Shown piece by piece: positions 1-10,813 of a stretch of 64,000 nt of DNA (positions are counted from its first letter, which is position 1; every line of letters starts with the position of its first letter). Origin of the DNA: Prunus persica (taxonomy: Eukaryota > Streptophyta > Magnoliopsida > Rosales > Rosaceae); NCBI RefSeq assembly GCF_000346465.2, contig NC_034012.1:1017134-1081133 (forward strand), given 5' to 3'. Both the position numbers and the translations under genes were made by a program. The notes beneath the pieces were generated by a model. The model was not told the origin of the DNA. It did no database searches and saw only the letters and a program-made list of their open reading frames with translations.

Positions 1-2711
1 GGTTTCGAATTTCCTATAAATTACAAAACTGTCATTAATTTCTTAAAATAAGCCAAACTCCAAAATCTCATTAAAAAAAAACCCAAAATACTTAACAGAA
101 CATTAAAGTAATTTAATAATCAAAATTAAATTCAACAGAGCCATCATTTTTTGGATTTTTTGGATTTTTTTGGTCTATAGAAATTAAATGGTGTAGAGTA
201 CTAAGAATGTGAATATAACTAAATATCTAAAAAAAATTAATTAGGGTTAAGTTAAGAAGATTATTATTTTGCAAAATTATTGAGGCCAAGTTTGGTTTGG
301 AAGATTGAATATCAAATATCTGTGTCACAACTTTTTCAACCAGATGGAGATGGAGGGGCGGAGGCAAATAGAGGTCACAATCAACCCTTTTTCAAAAAGG
401 AGCTCACCACAAAAAAGAAAAAAAAATCAATGCCTAATATTTCTTTTTAACATTATTGTTTGGTTGGCAGCAACAAGCTCAGCTCAGGTGGCAGGCCTTT
501 TTTTCTCTATCCTTATGCATCAACGATTAGAAAGGACCGATCGTTTTCTCTGGTTTGAGTTGTTACAATCATGTTGAGTCAGCCATGGCTTCTCTGTCAT
601 GTGCCAGTCTAAATCTAATCCCCTTGAGGAAATTTTTTTTTTTTCCGAAAGTAAGAGGAATTATTGAACTTGAAATGATGCAATTAATCTGTTTGATATA
701 TAAATTTACTCTCTATTTTTTTTCCCCATTTTCATGCTATTATCACCACAATTTCAACAACCAGATTGATGCCAACGCCATGCCACTTCCTCCATGAAAG
801 AGCCGACCACCAATATAGCAACCTTGATAAAAATAATCAATCAATCTGCGACCAAATCACATTAGTTTATTATCAAACCACCTACTAGTATTTTTTTTTT
901 CTCTTTGGTTGCAGTTGCAGATTCCATTTAGTTTTTTTATTATTATTATTTTTTTCTGTCAATAGTAGTTTCCCCACTCTAAATTCTAATCACTGATTTA
1001 AAATAATTAGGAAGAATCTTAGCCTTTTTTCAAATTCAAAACCTGAAAGGGGTCCCCTCAACAACAATGATTTCAATCACCTTGATGCAATATCTAAACC
1101 TTTGTTTCATCAGATTCAGAGATCATAACAGCCTTTAAATGGGGTTTCAAAACTATATACCATGATCATCAAAACTTACACAGAGCCAGCATCTCCTGCA
1201 GGACACTGACGGGCGATGCTGCTCAACTAAAAATGAACGGTTCGAATCATGAGATGATATTGTCGGGCATGTATAAAAACACATGCGTGCATATATAAAA
1301 ACATGTGAAAGTGGAGATTGGTGTGAGGTCATTTTCATTCTCAGAGTAGTGTCCATCAAGTGGTACAAAGTTTGCTAGTTTTGTAACGACAGTTGAGAGA
1401 AAGTGTAGGCAGAGTCGAGGTTATTAGCAAAAAATGGTCGTCCCACTTGCATGACATGTTGCCTAAGTCTCCGGCTGTGGCATTGACGGCAACCCCCATT
1501 TCTTCATCAGGTCAGGTGGGAATTTTGTTCATACAATCATTAACTCTAGGACTAGAAGAGCTCTTGTTCGGCCAAAACTCAAAGCATGATCAACCATCAA
1601 AATATCATCTTAAATCTTAATCTCTGTGTTTTTTTACAGGTAGGTTAATTATGTATTTGCCATGCTTGCGTCTCTTAATTTGGTGACTACTTCAAAACCA
1701 TTCATTCGTGAGCATCTTGCTTTCTTTTTTGATGCATGTGTTTTTGGAAACCTACTTGTGCATTTTGTTTTCTTAATCTTAAGCACCAAGTCAAATTGTG
1801 TTTGGTCGATTCGTCGTCTAATTCCATCATGTTAACTGATGATGATTGTCCTTTTAAGGGTTGTCTTAATTTCTTCTCTGTTTTTTTTTTTCTTTCCCAA
1901 ATCATCATCAGACTTGAAATGATAAATTGGATCATGAGTATTGGTCTTTTAAACACTTATGCCTACCCAAGCAAGAGGATAAGATACGTATCTAAACTGT
2001 GCTTTGAAAAACTGGTTTACTTGGAGAAATTGGGGATTAAATTATTGGTGCCAGGTCTTTTTCAGTAATCGATTTGACAACCCAGTAACTATCTAACAAA
2101 CGAGGTTGTGCATACAGAGTCATGAAAGTCGTATTACTCACTGTATCTTTTTGTCTTAATTTAACCCAAAAAAAACCAGTACATGATTTGTCCATTGGTT
2201 TGGACTGGACCCAGGGCAGATCATTCAATAAATCACCAGTAAATTTGGGCCCACAGGCCTTCTAATGTTGGGCCTCATGCCTTTTTTTTAAAAAGCGGTG
2301 TGGTGATTTGATTTGAAGGGGAAGAGGCGGGAAGGATTTCTTGTTTTTTTTTTTTTTTTTGGGTGGTCTTTTTAGATTTTGTTAAAGTTTAATCCTCCGC
2401 TAACCTTAACTGAATATAAACGATATTTGCAGCAAATTACCTGATGTAAACTATTAGTTAATGTTCTTTGTTGGGTTTTCTTTTCAGCTTTATTATTGAA
2501 TTTACGTTATTATTTCCGAGAAAATTTCATACTGTTGCTGCTTGCTTTGTATTTGGTGTTACAAATCAAATTATACTCAACTCTGTACAAATACAATTGC
2601 ACGCATTTATGTAAAAAGCTATGTTGGTCTTGGAGGACCTTATAATAGTATACTTTTGCGAGCAAAGTTGATAGCTTTGCAAATTGCATGAATTATTTGG
2701 AGACAACTTTG
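1..2711. other. Intergenic, no recognisable gene
   Basis: AT-rich sequence with many homopolymer T and A runs. Open frames here are short and have no recognisable domain or plausible exon joining. I see no RNA gene. Confidence 0.6.
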
Positions 2712-2714
2712 TTA

Positions 2715-3886
2715 GAGCATTTCCACCAGTTGCCTCTTGCCATGGCAAGATTAGCCCTAGGGCAGGCACTATTCACGTGAATAGTGGCTGCCCTAGCCCC
2801 CTTCAGCAAAATGTGTTTCCAGTAGTTGGGGCTTGCCATGGCAAATACTATTCATTTTTTTGTTTTTTTCACAACTTTTTTTACTTAAACAATTAATTTG
2901 GATAATATTTTCGGATAAGATTTTTTGGTTTCTACGTGTCAATACTATTCATATTGGATAATATTTTCGGATAAGATTTTATTTTATTAGTTATATTGGT
3001 TGGTATTTATAGGAAAAAAAAAAGTATGAGGATTTGGTGTCAAAAGTGAAGAGTATTGGTTGGTATTTATAGACATTGGCGAACCCAGAATTTTTGTAGC
3101 AGAGGTGCAATTTGACTAAGTATGAAAAATGATTTTTCGGAATAATCATTTTCTCAAGATAATTTTTGGCGGCTTTTATTCCTTACACATCAAATAAGAA
3201 AACTTGATTTTATGAAATTTTAATATGAAGTATATATTGACTTAATGAGCCATCATTTTTAGCCTAAATCGTATTTTGCACTAAAACCGATTTTTCATAT
3301 TTTGATTTGATGGGAATTTGATTTTCTAGTATTTTTATTTGAATCCAAATATGGGGTACTTCCTTATTTACATTGTAAACTTAAGTAAATGGAGTAATAT
3401 AAAAATAAATAAAAGTAGAAGGACAAAGACATTTACTTAAATGTTGAAAATGGAAATAAGGTATAGAGAAAAAAAAAATCAGTAATTTTTTTGTATTTTT
3501 TTAAATTTTTATCCATTTTTTTTCATTTTTTTATTGTACAAACATTGGCTACCGTTGGATTGCTGGAAAAAATATGATCGGAGAGCCAATACGCTGCCAC
3601 GTGTAATGTAGCCATTGGCGGCTACTGTAGCGCTTCGGTTTAAATTTTTTTTAACATTGGCGCGTGCAATGCACGCGCCAACAGTAAAAAAAATTAAACC
3701 GCTGGAGGGCTGACGCCAGCCTGGCGTCAGCCATGACGTCACGTTGCTCGGGCGCTTGCTCGGGCCGAAGTCGCCCTCGGGCCAGCCCAGTCTGCTGGGT
3801 CCCATGGCTTGCCCGGGCTGGACTTTGTTGCTGGAAACGATTTTTTTGCCCAAACCCCCCCCAGCCCGAGCTTGCTGGAAATGCTC
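2715..3886. mobile_element. Non-autonomous PIF/Harbinger-like element, 1.17 kb
   Basis: The ends are inverted repeats (GAGCATTTCCACCAG on the left; the right end is its near complement, CTTGCTGGAAATGCTC). Both are flanked by TTA at 2712-2714 and 3887-3889, which fits the 3-bp TWA target duplication of PIF/Harbinger elements. No transposase frame is visible. It contains a near-perfect GC-rich palindrome at about 3659-3681 (TTGGCGCGTGC / GCACGCGCCAA) and a direct repeat of TTTTCGGATAAGATTTT near 2910 and 2965. A relative lies at 17926-18685. The superfamily is inferred from the TIR and TSD only. Confidence 0.7.
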
Positions 3887-4216
3887 TTAACATTCTACAG
3901 ACATGGGATCCACCACCAGGTCCTCAGCAAGAAGCAAACAGGGGAACACACAACACTCACATTTTTATCAGCCTATGGAGAAAAAGAGAATCCCACAAAT
4001 TCCTAATTCTTCTTTCTTGGGATGGGAAGAATGACCCAAAGAGTGGGTCAAAAACACTCTCAACTGCCCCCTCCTACCTGTATAGAAAAAGCGCGCACAC
4101 AATGATTGGCTGTCTAGCTGGAAATAAATGGCTATAGTATAGCCTATAACATGCTTACTCATAATGCCATGTTATACAGCTGCACAACATGCAATAATCA
4201 ATACCAGTAAAGAAAT

Positions 4217-4218
<2 letters not shown>

Positions 4219-4277
<59 letters not shown>
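4219..4277. repeat. (GA)n microsatellite
   Basis: About 29 GA dinucleotides, roughly 130 bp past the stop codon of the minus-strand coiled-coil gene, so probably within or next to its 3' UTR. The 3890-4218 stretch beside it shows no gene. Confidence 0.95.
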
Positions 4278-4281
<4 letters not shown>

Positions 4282-4409
4282 AAGGAATTGATCTTTCTCA
4301 TTTGTGTCCAAATAAACATACAATATAGTGGAGTTTGCTCTTTTATGGACAGCAACCAAAAACTAAGAAAAGAAAACAAGTGTCTGCTTCTAATGTATAA
4401 GCTCCTAAT

Positions 4410-6683
4410 TCACCTAGCCTTCTGTTTAAGAACATGACGCAATTGTGATTTCTGGCTTTCTATTTTTGCATCCAAAAGCTTGACCTTCGAACCATTCTTT
4501 TGAATGGCTCGGGGCCATTCTATGGACCCTTTCATCCCTCGAGTTATGTGTGGATTCACTGTGTCTGTTGGGATCCTCTGTCCAGCTGAATCCCGGTGTG
4601 TAGTATCATGTTCAAACAACCCTTTATTTGAATTTTCTCCCCAACGTGATGTAATCCCATTTGAAAGCCTCCCTTCACCCTCATCGAAACCTATCTTATA
4701 AAACTCACCATTGCTTGGACATGATCCACAAAGCTTAGATGCAGAAGATGTCTTGCGCCTTGATTGCTTCTCTGATGCTGCGCATACCTCACTGATTTCC
4801 CTATCTGGAGAACATTGACCTGCATTATCATTACTATCACTAAAGCTCCTTGAAACAGTTTTTCCCTGGCCAACCCTGTCAATTGCAGGATTACCCCCTT
4901 CCAATGAATCACAAGATCCTCTGGCATCTTTCTGTAAACAACTATTATAATCATTATGGCAATTCAACTGCTTTAACAAATCTGTTTGGTTGAACCCATT
5001 ATCCTCATGGCTAGGAGTGTGACAAATGCAGGGTTCAATCTCCCTCTCACTGCCTTCACATCGCCAGAGCTCTTCAAAAACAGCGAATATATCATTTGAT
5101 TTTGGAGGAACATTAGAAAATTCTTCAATACCATGGACATTCAATGACTTAACTGCCTGCAGGATCAACTCAACTTTTCTTAACTCCGTCATATCCACAG
5201 TGCCAAACCTTGACCTTAAGAAAGTTTCAACATCTGTTATCAGCTTGTTCAACTGACAATATTTATCTTCAAGAGCTAGTTTTGCATCGATCAGCTTCAT
5301 CTGGACCCGTTCTTCACGCCAAACCTCTGCTATCTGCAACATCTTCCTCTCTTCTTCCACTTCTGCAATAATTTTCTTTGATTCTCTCTTCAATGCCTCA
5401 ACTTCAGCCTTGTCTTCTCCAATTTGTTCAGCTAGTTCATTAGAAATTTCTTGCATGAGTTTTCTGCTCTTTTTCTCTTCCTCATATTTTTCCATGAAAT
5501 GCTCCGCAGAGAACTTGGCACCTGCTAATTGATTTATCAGATTGGTGTTAAGGTTTTCCATCTGCTGACGACTTTTCCTTTCCCTACTTAATTCTTCCTT
5601 CAATTCGTCAAGAGCACGATTTTTCTGCTGTGCTCTGCTCTTCCAATAGATTCTTTCCTCTTCTAGCTTCCTCAAAAAATGTTTGACTTTCTTCTTAAGG
5701 GACTGCCGCTTAGCTTCTAGCGAAAGAATACACAATCTAGCTTCCGTTAGTTCTGCATTCATTGTCGAAACAACAGAGCCAGTAGTAACTGGCCTATCTT
5801 TGAGAAGCTTCACATGGTTGTAAAAACGATAGATGTCATCAAATTCTTTTGAGCCGCCAGGGCTCCACTTTGTTTCCCTCTCTGATGCACGTTTGGGATA
5901 TGGCGAAGACGGTTCAAGCTAGAAAATCAAAAGAAAATGAAACATAAATACTAGAAGTTTATAATTTAGGTATTGAAGCTTGAAATCTTAATAATTTGAT
6001 AAGTCAAAGTTGTATAACACATTAGGTTGCTGAGCCGCAATTTTTTTGTTGAGGCTAAGGGCAGGCGCATAACTGAGACATTGTTTGACAAAGATCAATC
6101 GTTTCCTTGCCCAATGATGAGTTCAATATTAATATATTCAATTTCAAGGCACGAACCATAATGATTGATTTCAATGTCTTAAAATCTATGTAAAACCTCT
6201 AACACTTTGACAAAACAAAATTGGCTTTAAGATCTGAACCCAAAATTGAACATATCCAAATGATAGCAATGCAGTCATTCTATCTGAAGTTCCTATAATA
6301 ACCATTTCATATGCAAAATTATACATTTCAAATAAACAAACACATAGCAGAGTTCAAACTCACAGTGGCAGTCACATAACAGAGTCAAAAACGAAACTTT
6401 TACAAAAACCACATGAAAATCGAATCAGAAATACCTGAAGCTGAGGCGGAGGAGGATCAGAAGGGCCAGAATTGAACTTGAGGTCTTGATCCCTTGAAAT
6501 TTCGTTAAAGCGCAATTGCCAGAGCCCCGCGGCAAGCTTCCGAGCGGAGGCCTCGACGACACCGGTGGTTTTGTGGTCGTCGAACTTCCAGTGAAGAAAT
6601 GGACTCGACGGGGGTCCGAAATTCCGGCGCCGGTGCGTCCAAGCTTTCCGGCGACGGGAATGGGCACCGCCTGACTGATTCAT
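4410..6683 (-). CDS. Coiled-coil protein of the At5g41620 / At1g50660 family
   Basis: Two exons, 6683-6435 and 5918-4410, joined in phase 0 with GT-AG borders; 585 residues. The start is the first ATG of the exon; upstream in-frame codons have no ATG. The N-terminus is basic (SRRRKAW, HRRRNF) and followed by the family signature SARKLAAGLWQL. Exon 2 opens with a Ser/Pro-rich linker. Residues about 138-320 form a long coiled coil with the conserved family blocks IGEDKAEVEALKRE and WREERVQMKLIDAK. The C-terminal 250 residues are polar and low in structure. Members are plant-specific and uncharacterised; some are annotated USO1-like because of the coiled coil, which is not evidence of a transport role. 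The gene model is firm; the function is unknown. Confidence 0.9.
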
Positions 6684-7439
6684 TCGGTGGTCATCCGAGT
6701 CTCGGTTTTTGTGTGCTTTGTTTGCTGTTGTGAGTGAGAGTGGTTTCAATGCTTTTATAAGGAAAGGAAGGATGATTCATTGTCTACGTGTCTGTTTTTA
6801 CTGTTTAGTCTATCATTTTACACTTTTACGTAAAGTCAAGGGCATGTTATACGTTACATTATTTTTCCAAAACCCGAGTACACTATTATTTATACAAAAA
6901 TAATGTTTTTTTTATTTTTATTTTTTTGAGGTCCTTTCCTATTGAAAGGGGCGATAGCATATTAAACTCACACACACAAGACGGATGCTAGGACTCGAAC
7001 TCAGGACCTTGCCTGAGGGAGTAAATATTCCAAACCACTACACTAGTGGGTCCTTTGCAAAAAAAAAATATATATATATATTTAAATAGCTAGAATGTGC
7101 ATAGAAAAATAATAATAAATACGTACGTTAATTAGATGATATTATGTATTTAAAAAATAGGTAAAAAAAATAAGTAAGTCAACATTTCATATGCCTACAT
7201 ATATTACATCATATGATAAATATGAGAAGATAATAGATAAACTATTACTCGTAAAAGATAATAGGAAAATTATTGTCTATAAAAGATAAAAGGTATATTA
7301 TTATTCAAAAAAATAATAGGTATATTATCATTCATAAAAGAAAAATAATTTTCTATTTAAATCAATCACATAATAAGGAACATTATTATTCAAAATATAT
7401 TCGAATATTTTAATAGTAACTTTTAAAATATATACGAAG
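6684..7439. other. Promoter side of the coiled-coil gene, then AT-rich intergenic with a SINE-like fragment
   Basis: The first part is the upstream region of the minus-strand gene. At about 6932-7050 is a fragment containing GGACTCGAACTCAGGACCT. Its complement has a tRNA B-box look (GTTCGAGTCC), so I read it as a reverse-oriented tRNA-derived SINE remnant (inference). From 7130 to 7439 it is very AT-rich with no gene. Confidence 0.45.
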
Positions 7440-7872
7440 ACACCATAGTATAGCCGCGCGGCTATACTTTTCAGATTTTTCCCAATATTTTAATAGCATA
7501 GCCGTGCGGCTGTACGCTTTAGATTTATTGGAGTATTTTAATAGTATAGCCGGCCGGCTATACTGTTGAGATTTAATCGAATATTTTAATAGTACAGCCG
7601 TGCGGCTATACTCTTTAGATATACTATTTAATTATATACGTATATTTTAATAGTAAAGCCATACGGCTATACGCTTTAGATATTTACGAATATTTTAATA
7701 GTAGAGCCGCACTGCTATACTGGTTGGATTTAATCGAATATTTAAATAGTATAGCCATGCGGCTAGACTCTTTAGACATATTTTAATAGCATAGCCTTTC
7801 GGCGAAACTCTTGAGATATATTCGAATATTTTTATAGTATAGCCATTCGGCTATACCCTTTAAATATATATA
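7440..7872. repeat. Palindromic 48-bp repeat array 1 (9 units)
   Basis: Nine copies of an interrupted palindrome, consensus TATAGCC-N3-CGGCTATA. They begin at 7449, 7497, 7545, 7593, 7654, 7702, 7750, 7790 and 7838. Spacing is exactly 48 bp in six of eight intervals; the others are 61 and 40. The linker is AT-rich, roughly CTTTAGAT...CGAATATTTTAATAG. The centre varies between units (GCG, GTG, GGC, GTG, ATA, GCA, ATG, TTT, ATT) while the following C and the arms are largely kept. It lies between two divergent genes. Related arrays are at 46393-46775 and 62385-62735. Confidence 0.9.
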
Positions 7873-8630
7873 TATATATTTAAAAATATATCTATACTCT
7901 TTAAATCTATATGGATATTTAAAAATAAATATTCAAATATTTTAATTTTATAAAGAGAATAGGTAAATATTCGCGCCATTTGTGGAGTCACGCATGAAAC
8001 TTGTGGCGGCAAAACACATACTCCGTCACTACAATTTACTGTCCCGAGAAAAGTGAAGTTTGTAGGTCAAGATTTTGCCGCGAAAGAGTAATTTTGTTGT
8101 GGTATCTGGATTAAGATAGCAAGGAGAGAGAGGGATGATGATATGGCGTTAAAGCTAAGTGGAAAAAAAGGAGTGTTGTTGTTTAAAGAAGAATAAAATA
8201 TTGTTGTTGACCAACTACGTACGGAGAAGTTGAAGGTTTCAAAGACCAATAATACAGAGATTGACTAATTAAACCCTAAAGTCAAGGATTCCATTTGCAT
8301 ACTTTATGTTCACACTCTTCCTTGTCCGATCCCAAATATTCCATTTCAAAAGCCAATTCACACTTCAAAATTGACAATTTTCTCCCTGGAACTGGTGTAG
8401 GGTTTGACCATTCTCTGATTATCTAGAATTTCAATTCGTAGAAGCCATGCAATTACCAGCCAGCCAGCCAGCCAGCCAGCCAGAAATTAAACACCTTCAT
8501 ATGTTACATATTCAAGCAGCTAAGCTAAGCCCAGCCGCGCGCTAACTTCTGGTCTTAGACCACCTAGACCCCAAAAACAAAGGAAAAAGTTGAACTTGTG
8601 ACGGTCTCACCCCGCCAACTCTACCTGCCT
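7873..8630. other. AT-rich intergenic and promoter region
   Basis: No gene is seen. At about 8456-8482 there is a CAGC tetranucleotide microsatellite of roughly six units. The last few hundred bases are the likely promoter of the MGNC gene at 8760. Confidence 0.55.
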
Positions 8631-8637
8631 TTTCTCT

Positions 8638-8650
8638 GCTATATATAACA
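8638..8650 (+). promoter_or_regulatory. TATA box of the MGNC/PADRE gene
   Basis: The sequence CTATATATAACAC lies about 115 bp before the start codon. It is followed by a CT-rich stretch (CTCTCTTCTTCTCTC) typical of a plant 5' UTR. Inferred from position and motif. Confidence 0.6.
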
Positions 8651-8759
8651 CAAACCTCCCCGTCGTCGAACGCTCTCTTCTTCTCTCAGCAGCCTCAATT
8701 AGTTTCTAAAGCTATATAAGCTTAATTATATCTAGTTTAATTAAGCTTAGCTAGTTAGA

Positions 8760-9209
8760 ATGGGAAACTGTTTGAGGCGTGATTCGGCCACGGTATGGGC
8801 CGACGACGACGATGACGACGACTGGGTCGACATTAGTTCTCAGCTGCAGGTGCAGCCTTGTGATGATTGTAATAATAGTAATAATAATAAGAAGAAGAAG
8901 GCTTACAACCACTTGGTCGAAAAGCAGAGGCTTCTTGGTGAGATAATATCATCAGCTTCAACATCTTCAACATCTTCAACATCTTCAACATCTTCAACTT
9001 CAACTAATGGAGATCAGGTGAAGATCAAGATTACTAAGAAGGAGCTGGATGAGTTGGTGCATGGAGGAAACCTGCAAGGTCTTTCGTCTGTCGAACAACT
9101 CTTAGATCGCCTCTTGACAATGAACGGCCCTGATGACGATCAGAACTTCTATGAGATGGATCATCAACGGCCCTGGAGGCCAGTCCTCCAAACTATTCCA
9201 GAGTATTAA
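8760..9209 (+). CDS. Small MGNC protein, PADRE (DUF4228)-like
   Basis: Single exon, 149 residues. The MGNCLRR start is a classic N-myristoylation (Gly2) plus palmitoylation (Cys4) signal, so membrane anchoring is likely. An acidic run of seven Asp follows, then DWVDISSQ. The middle has a simple Ser/Thr stretch encoded by a TCAACATCT repeat. The second half carries the family blocks VKIKITKKELDEL and, at the C-terminus, WRPVLQTIPEY. These match plant-specific PADRE-type proteins, several of which respond to pathogens and abiotic stress; a precise role is not known. The Asp and Ser/Thr runs come from trinucleotide repeats and may be length-polymorphic. The family call is moderately sure; the gene itself is firm. 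Confidence 0.85.
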   Translation: MGNCLRRDSATVWADDDDDDDWVDISSQLQVQPCDDCNNSNNNKKKKAYNHLVEKQRLLGEIISSASTSSTSSTSSTSSTSTNGDQVKIKITKKELDELVHGGNLQGLSSVEQLLDRLLTMNGPDDDQNFYEMDHQRPWRPVLQTIPEY

Positions 9210-10400
9210 GGACTAATTAGGATGAGGCCCATTTTTTTAATCTCTCATTATTATTACTATTCTTTTTTCTTGTATGTAGAGATTCAGATTTGTCACTCTC
9301 TGTTACATACCATATATAATAGGGAATAGTTTTCCTTGGTATATATGTTATTTACTCCTTTTATTAATGTATTTTTAGCGCATCTGATTTTGGACTGGTC
9401 CATATCATGCGCACATCTAATTGGGCTGCTCAGTCCTCATTATGGGCTTCATCCTGAATAATATGTCTACTAGACAAGGCCTACTTGGGCTTAGCTTAGT
9501 CTTGTGTTTGATTTTAGTAATGTTAGATTGGGATAAATTAATTTTCCAAAAAAAAAAACTTTTATCATTATTATTTTATTTTATTGGGGAAGGAGGAATA
9601 GAACCTATGACCTCGGATATATAAGTAAATACTTTTAATCACTTAAGCTACTAACCTTTATTTATTTTATTGATTTTGAGCTTGAACGAAGAAAGATTTA
9701 TTTGAATGTTGGAAACTTTATTCCATATCTTTCTTTTTGTCACTAAGGGGTAAAGGGAGGTACATTGTTCATTTGGCTAGGCTTGCTAGCTAGGAGCCTA
9801 TTCATAACCAGTGAAAGTTGATGTTAGCTTGATGCTTTCCACCTTTTTATTTTATTATCCTTAATTGTTCTTTAATCATGCAATGCTTATTGTCGAAGAC
9901 AAGCTGTGAATTCCCTCCTTGGAAGACATATCAACATCAATTATGCTAATCATTTTCATATGCTTTCCCAAATAAACGAATTTTTAAAGTGTTAACGTAC
10001 GTTATAACGAATCATAAAATGATGACAAAGATAAATAGATTATGAAAATATATAATATCAAGTTTTGAACTTTATTCTCAAACCCAATTCAATGATTTCA
10101 TGTTAAAAAATATAGATTGTTTTATTAAATTCAGATCCTTTTATTTCAGAGATCCATTGTATGAATGGCCAGAAGAAGGTCAAAATTTAAAATGAAAATA
10201 GTATTTAATAACTGCTCAAGTTTATTGCCTACACAAATAAGCACCAGATTTTTTTTGAGCAATGGCCGCTTTAATTATCCGAACAACCACTACCACAGTG
10301 CCTGCCCAAGCCTTGGTAGGCCATTGGAGCTTTCGCACGTGTGAGAGACACGAACCAATGGAGCAGGTCATCACTGCCACAGGTGTCACGCGTGCCAAAT
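9210..10400. other. Intergenic between MGNC gene and GPI-anchored protein gene
   Basis: It begins with the likely 3' UTR. At about 9585-9655 a fragment (GAACCTATGACCTCGG then CTTAAGCTACTAACC) resembles a reverse-oriented SINE tail like the one near 6950. The rest is AT-rich with no gene recognised. Confidence 0.5.
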
Positions 10401-10401
10401 G

Positions 10402-10813
10402 GCTGGTGTAAAAAGTAGGAGTTGGCCAGTTGGGGAGAAAAAGGCGATGGGTGGCGTTAATGCGCCAGTGCTCTTCTATCTCAGTTTTCTGGTCAGTGTG
10501 GGGCCTACCTACTCTCTCCCAAGCAAGACAGCTATTACTCTCACACTGCTTCTGGCCCCACCCCACTTTGAAGCTCATTCATGGCTTCTCTCTACTCTGT
10601 CTCTATCTCTCATATCTTCCTGTTTTCACAATGTCTCCTTTATTTTCTCACATCCGCCAAACCGTTCTCTGAGAAATTCCAAGGCTGATGCTTGCAAGCT
10701 GAGTTTCAGTCCTTCATCTATCCCTTTCTCTGCCTGTTTTTCCTCAGTTTCCCTCCACTTGGTTGTAGTCTTTTGTGATGGTTTCTCTATTTTGGGGTAA
10801 GGAAATTGAAGGC
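10402..10813 (+). promoter_or_regulatory. Pyrimidine-rich leader / promoter of the GPI-anchored protein gene
   Basis: This stretch is rich in CT (CTCTCTACTCTGTCTCTATC) and precedes the start at 10814. It probably holds the transcription start and 5' UTR. No clear TATA box is assigned. Confidence 0.35.

Noticed and set aside
7440..7872. CRISPR-like look (regular palindromic repeats with spacers)
   Set aside because: The spacers are repeats of one another rather than unique, there are no cas genes, and the surrounding genes are plant nuclear genes with introns.
8456..8482. CAGC repeat as a functional element
   Set aside because: Simple microsatellite with no other supporting signal.
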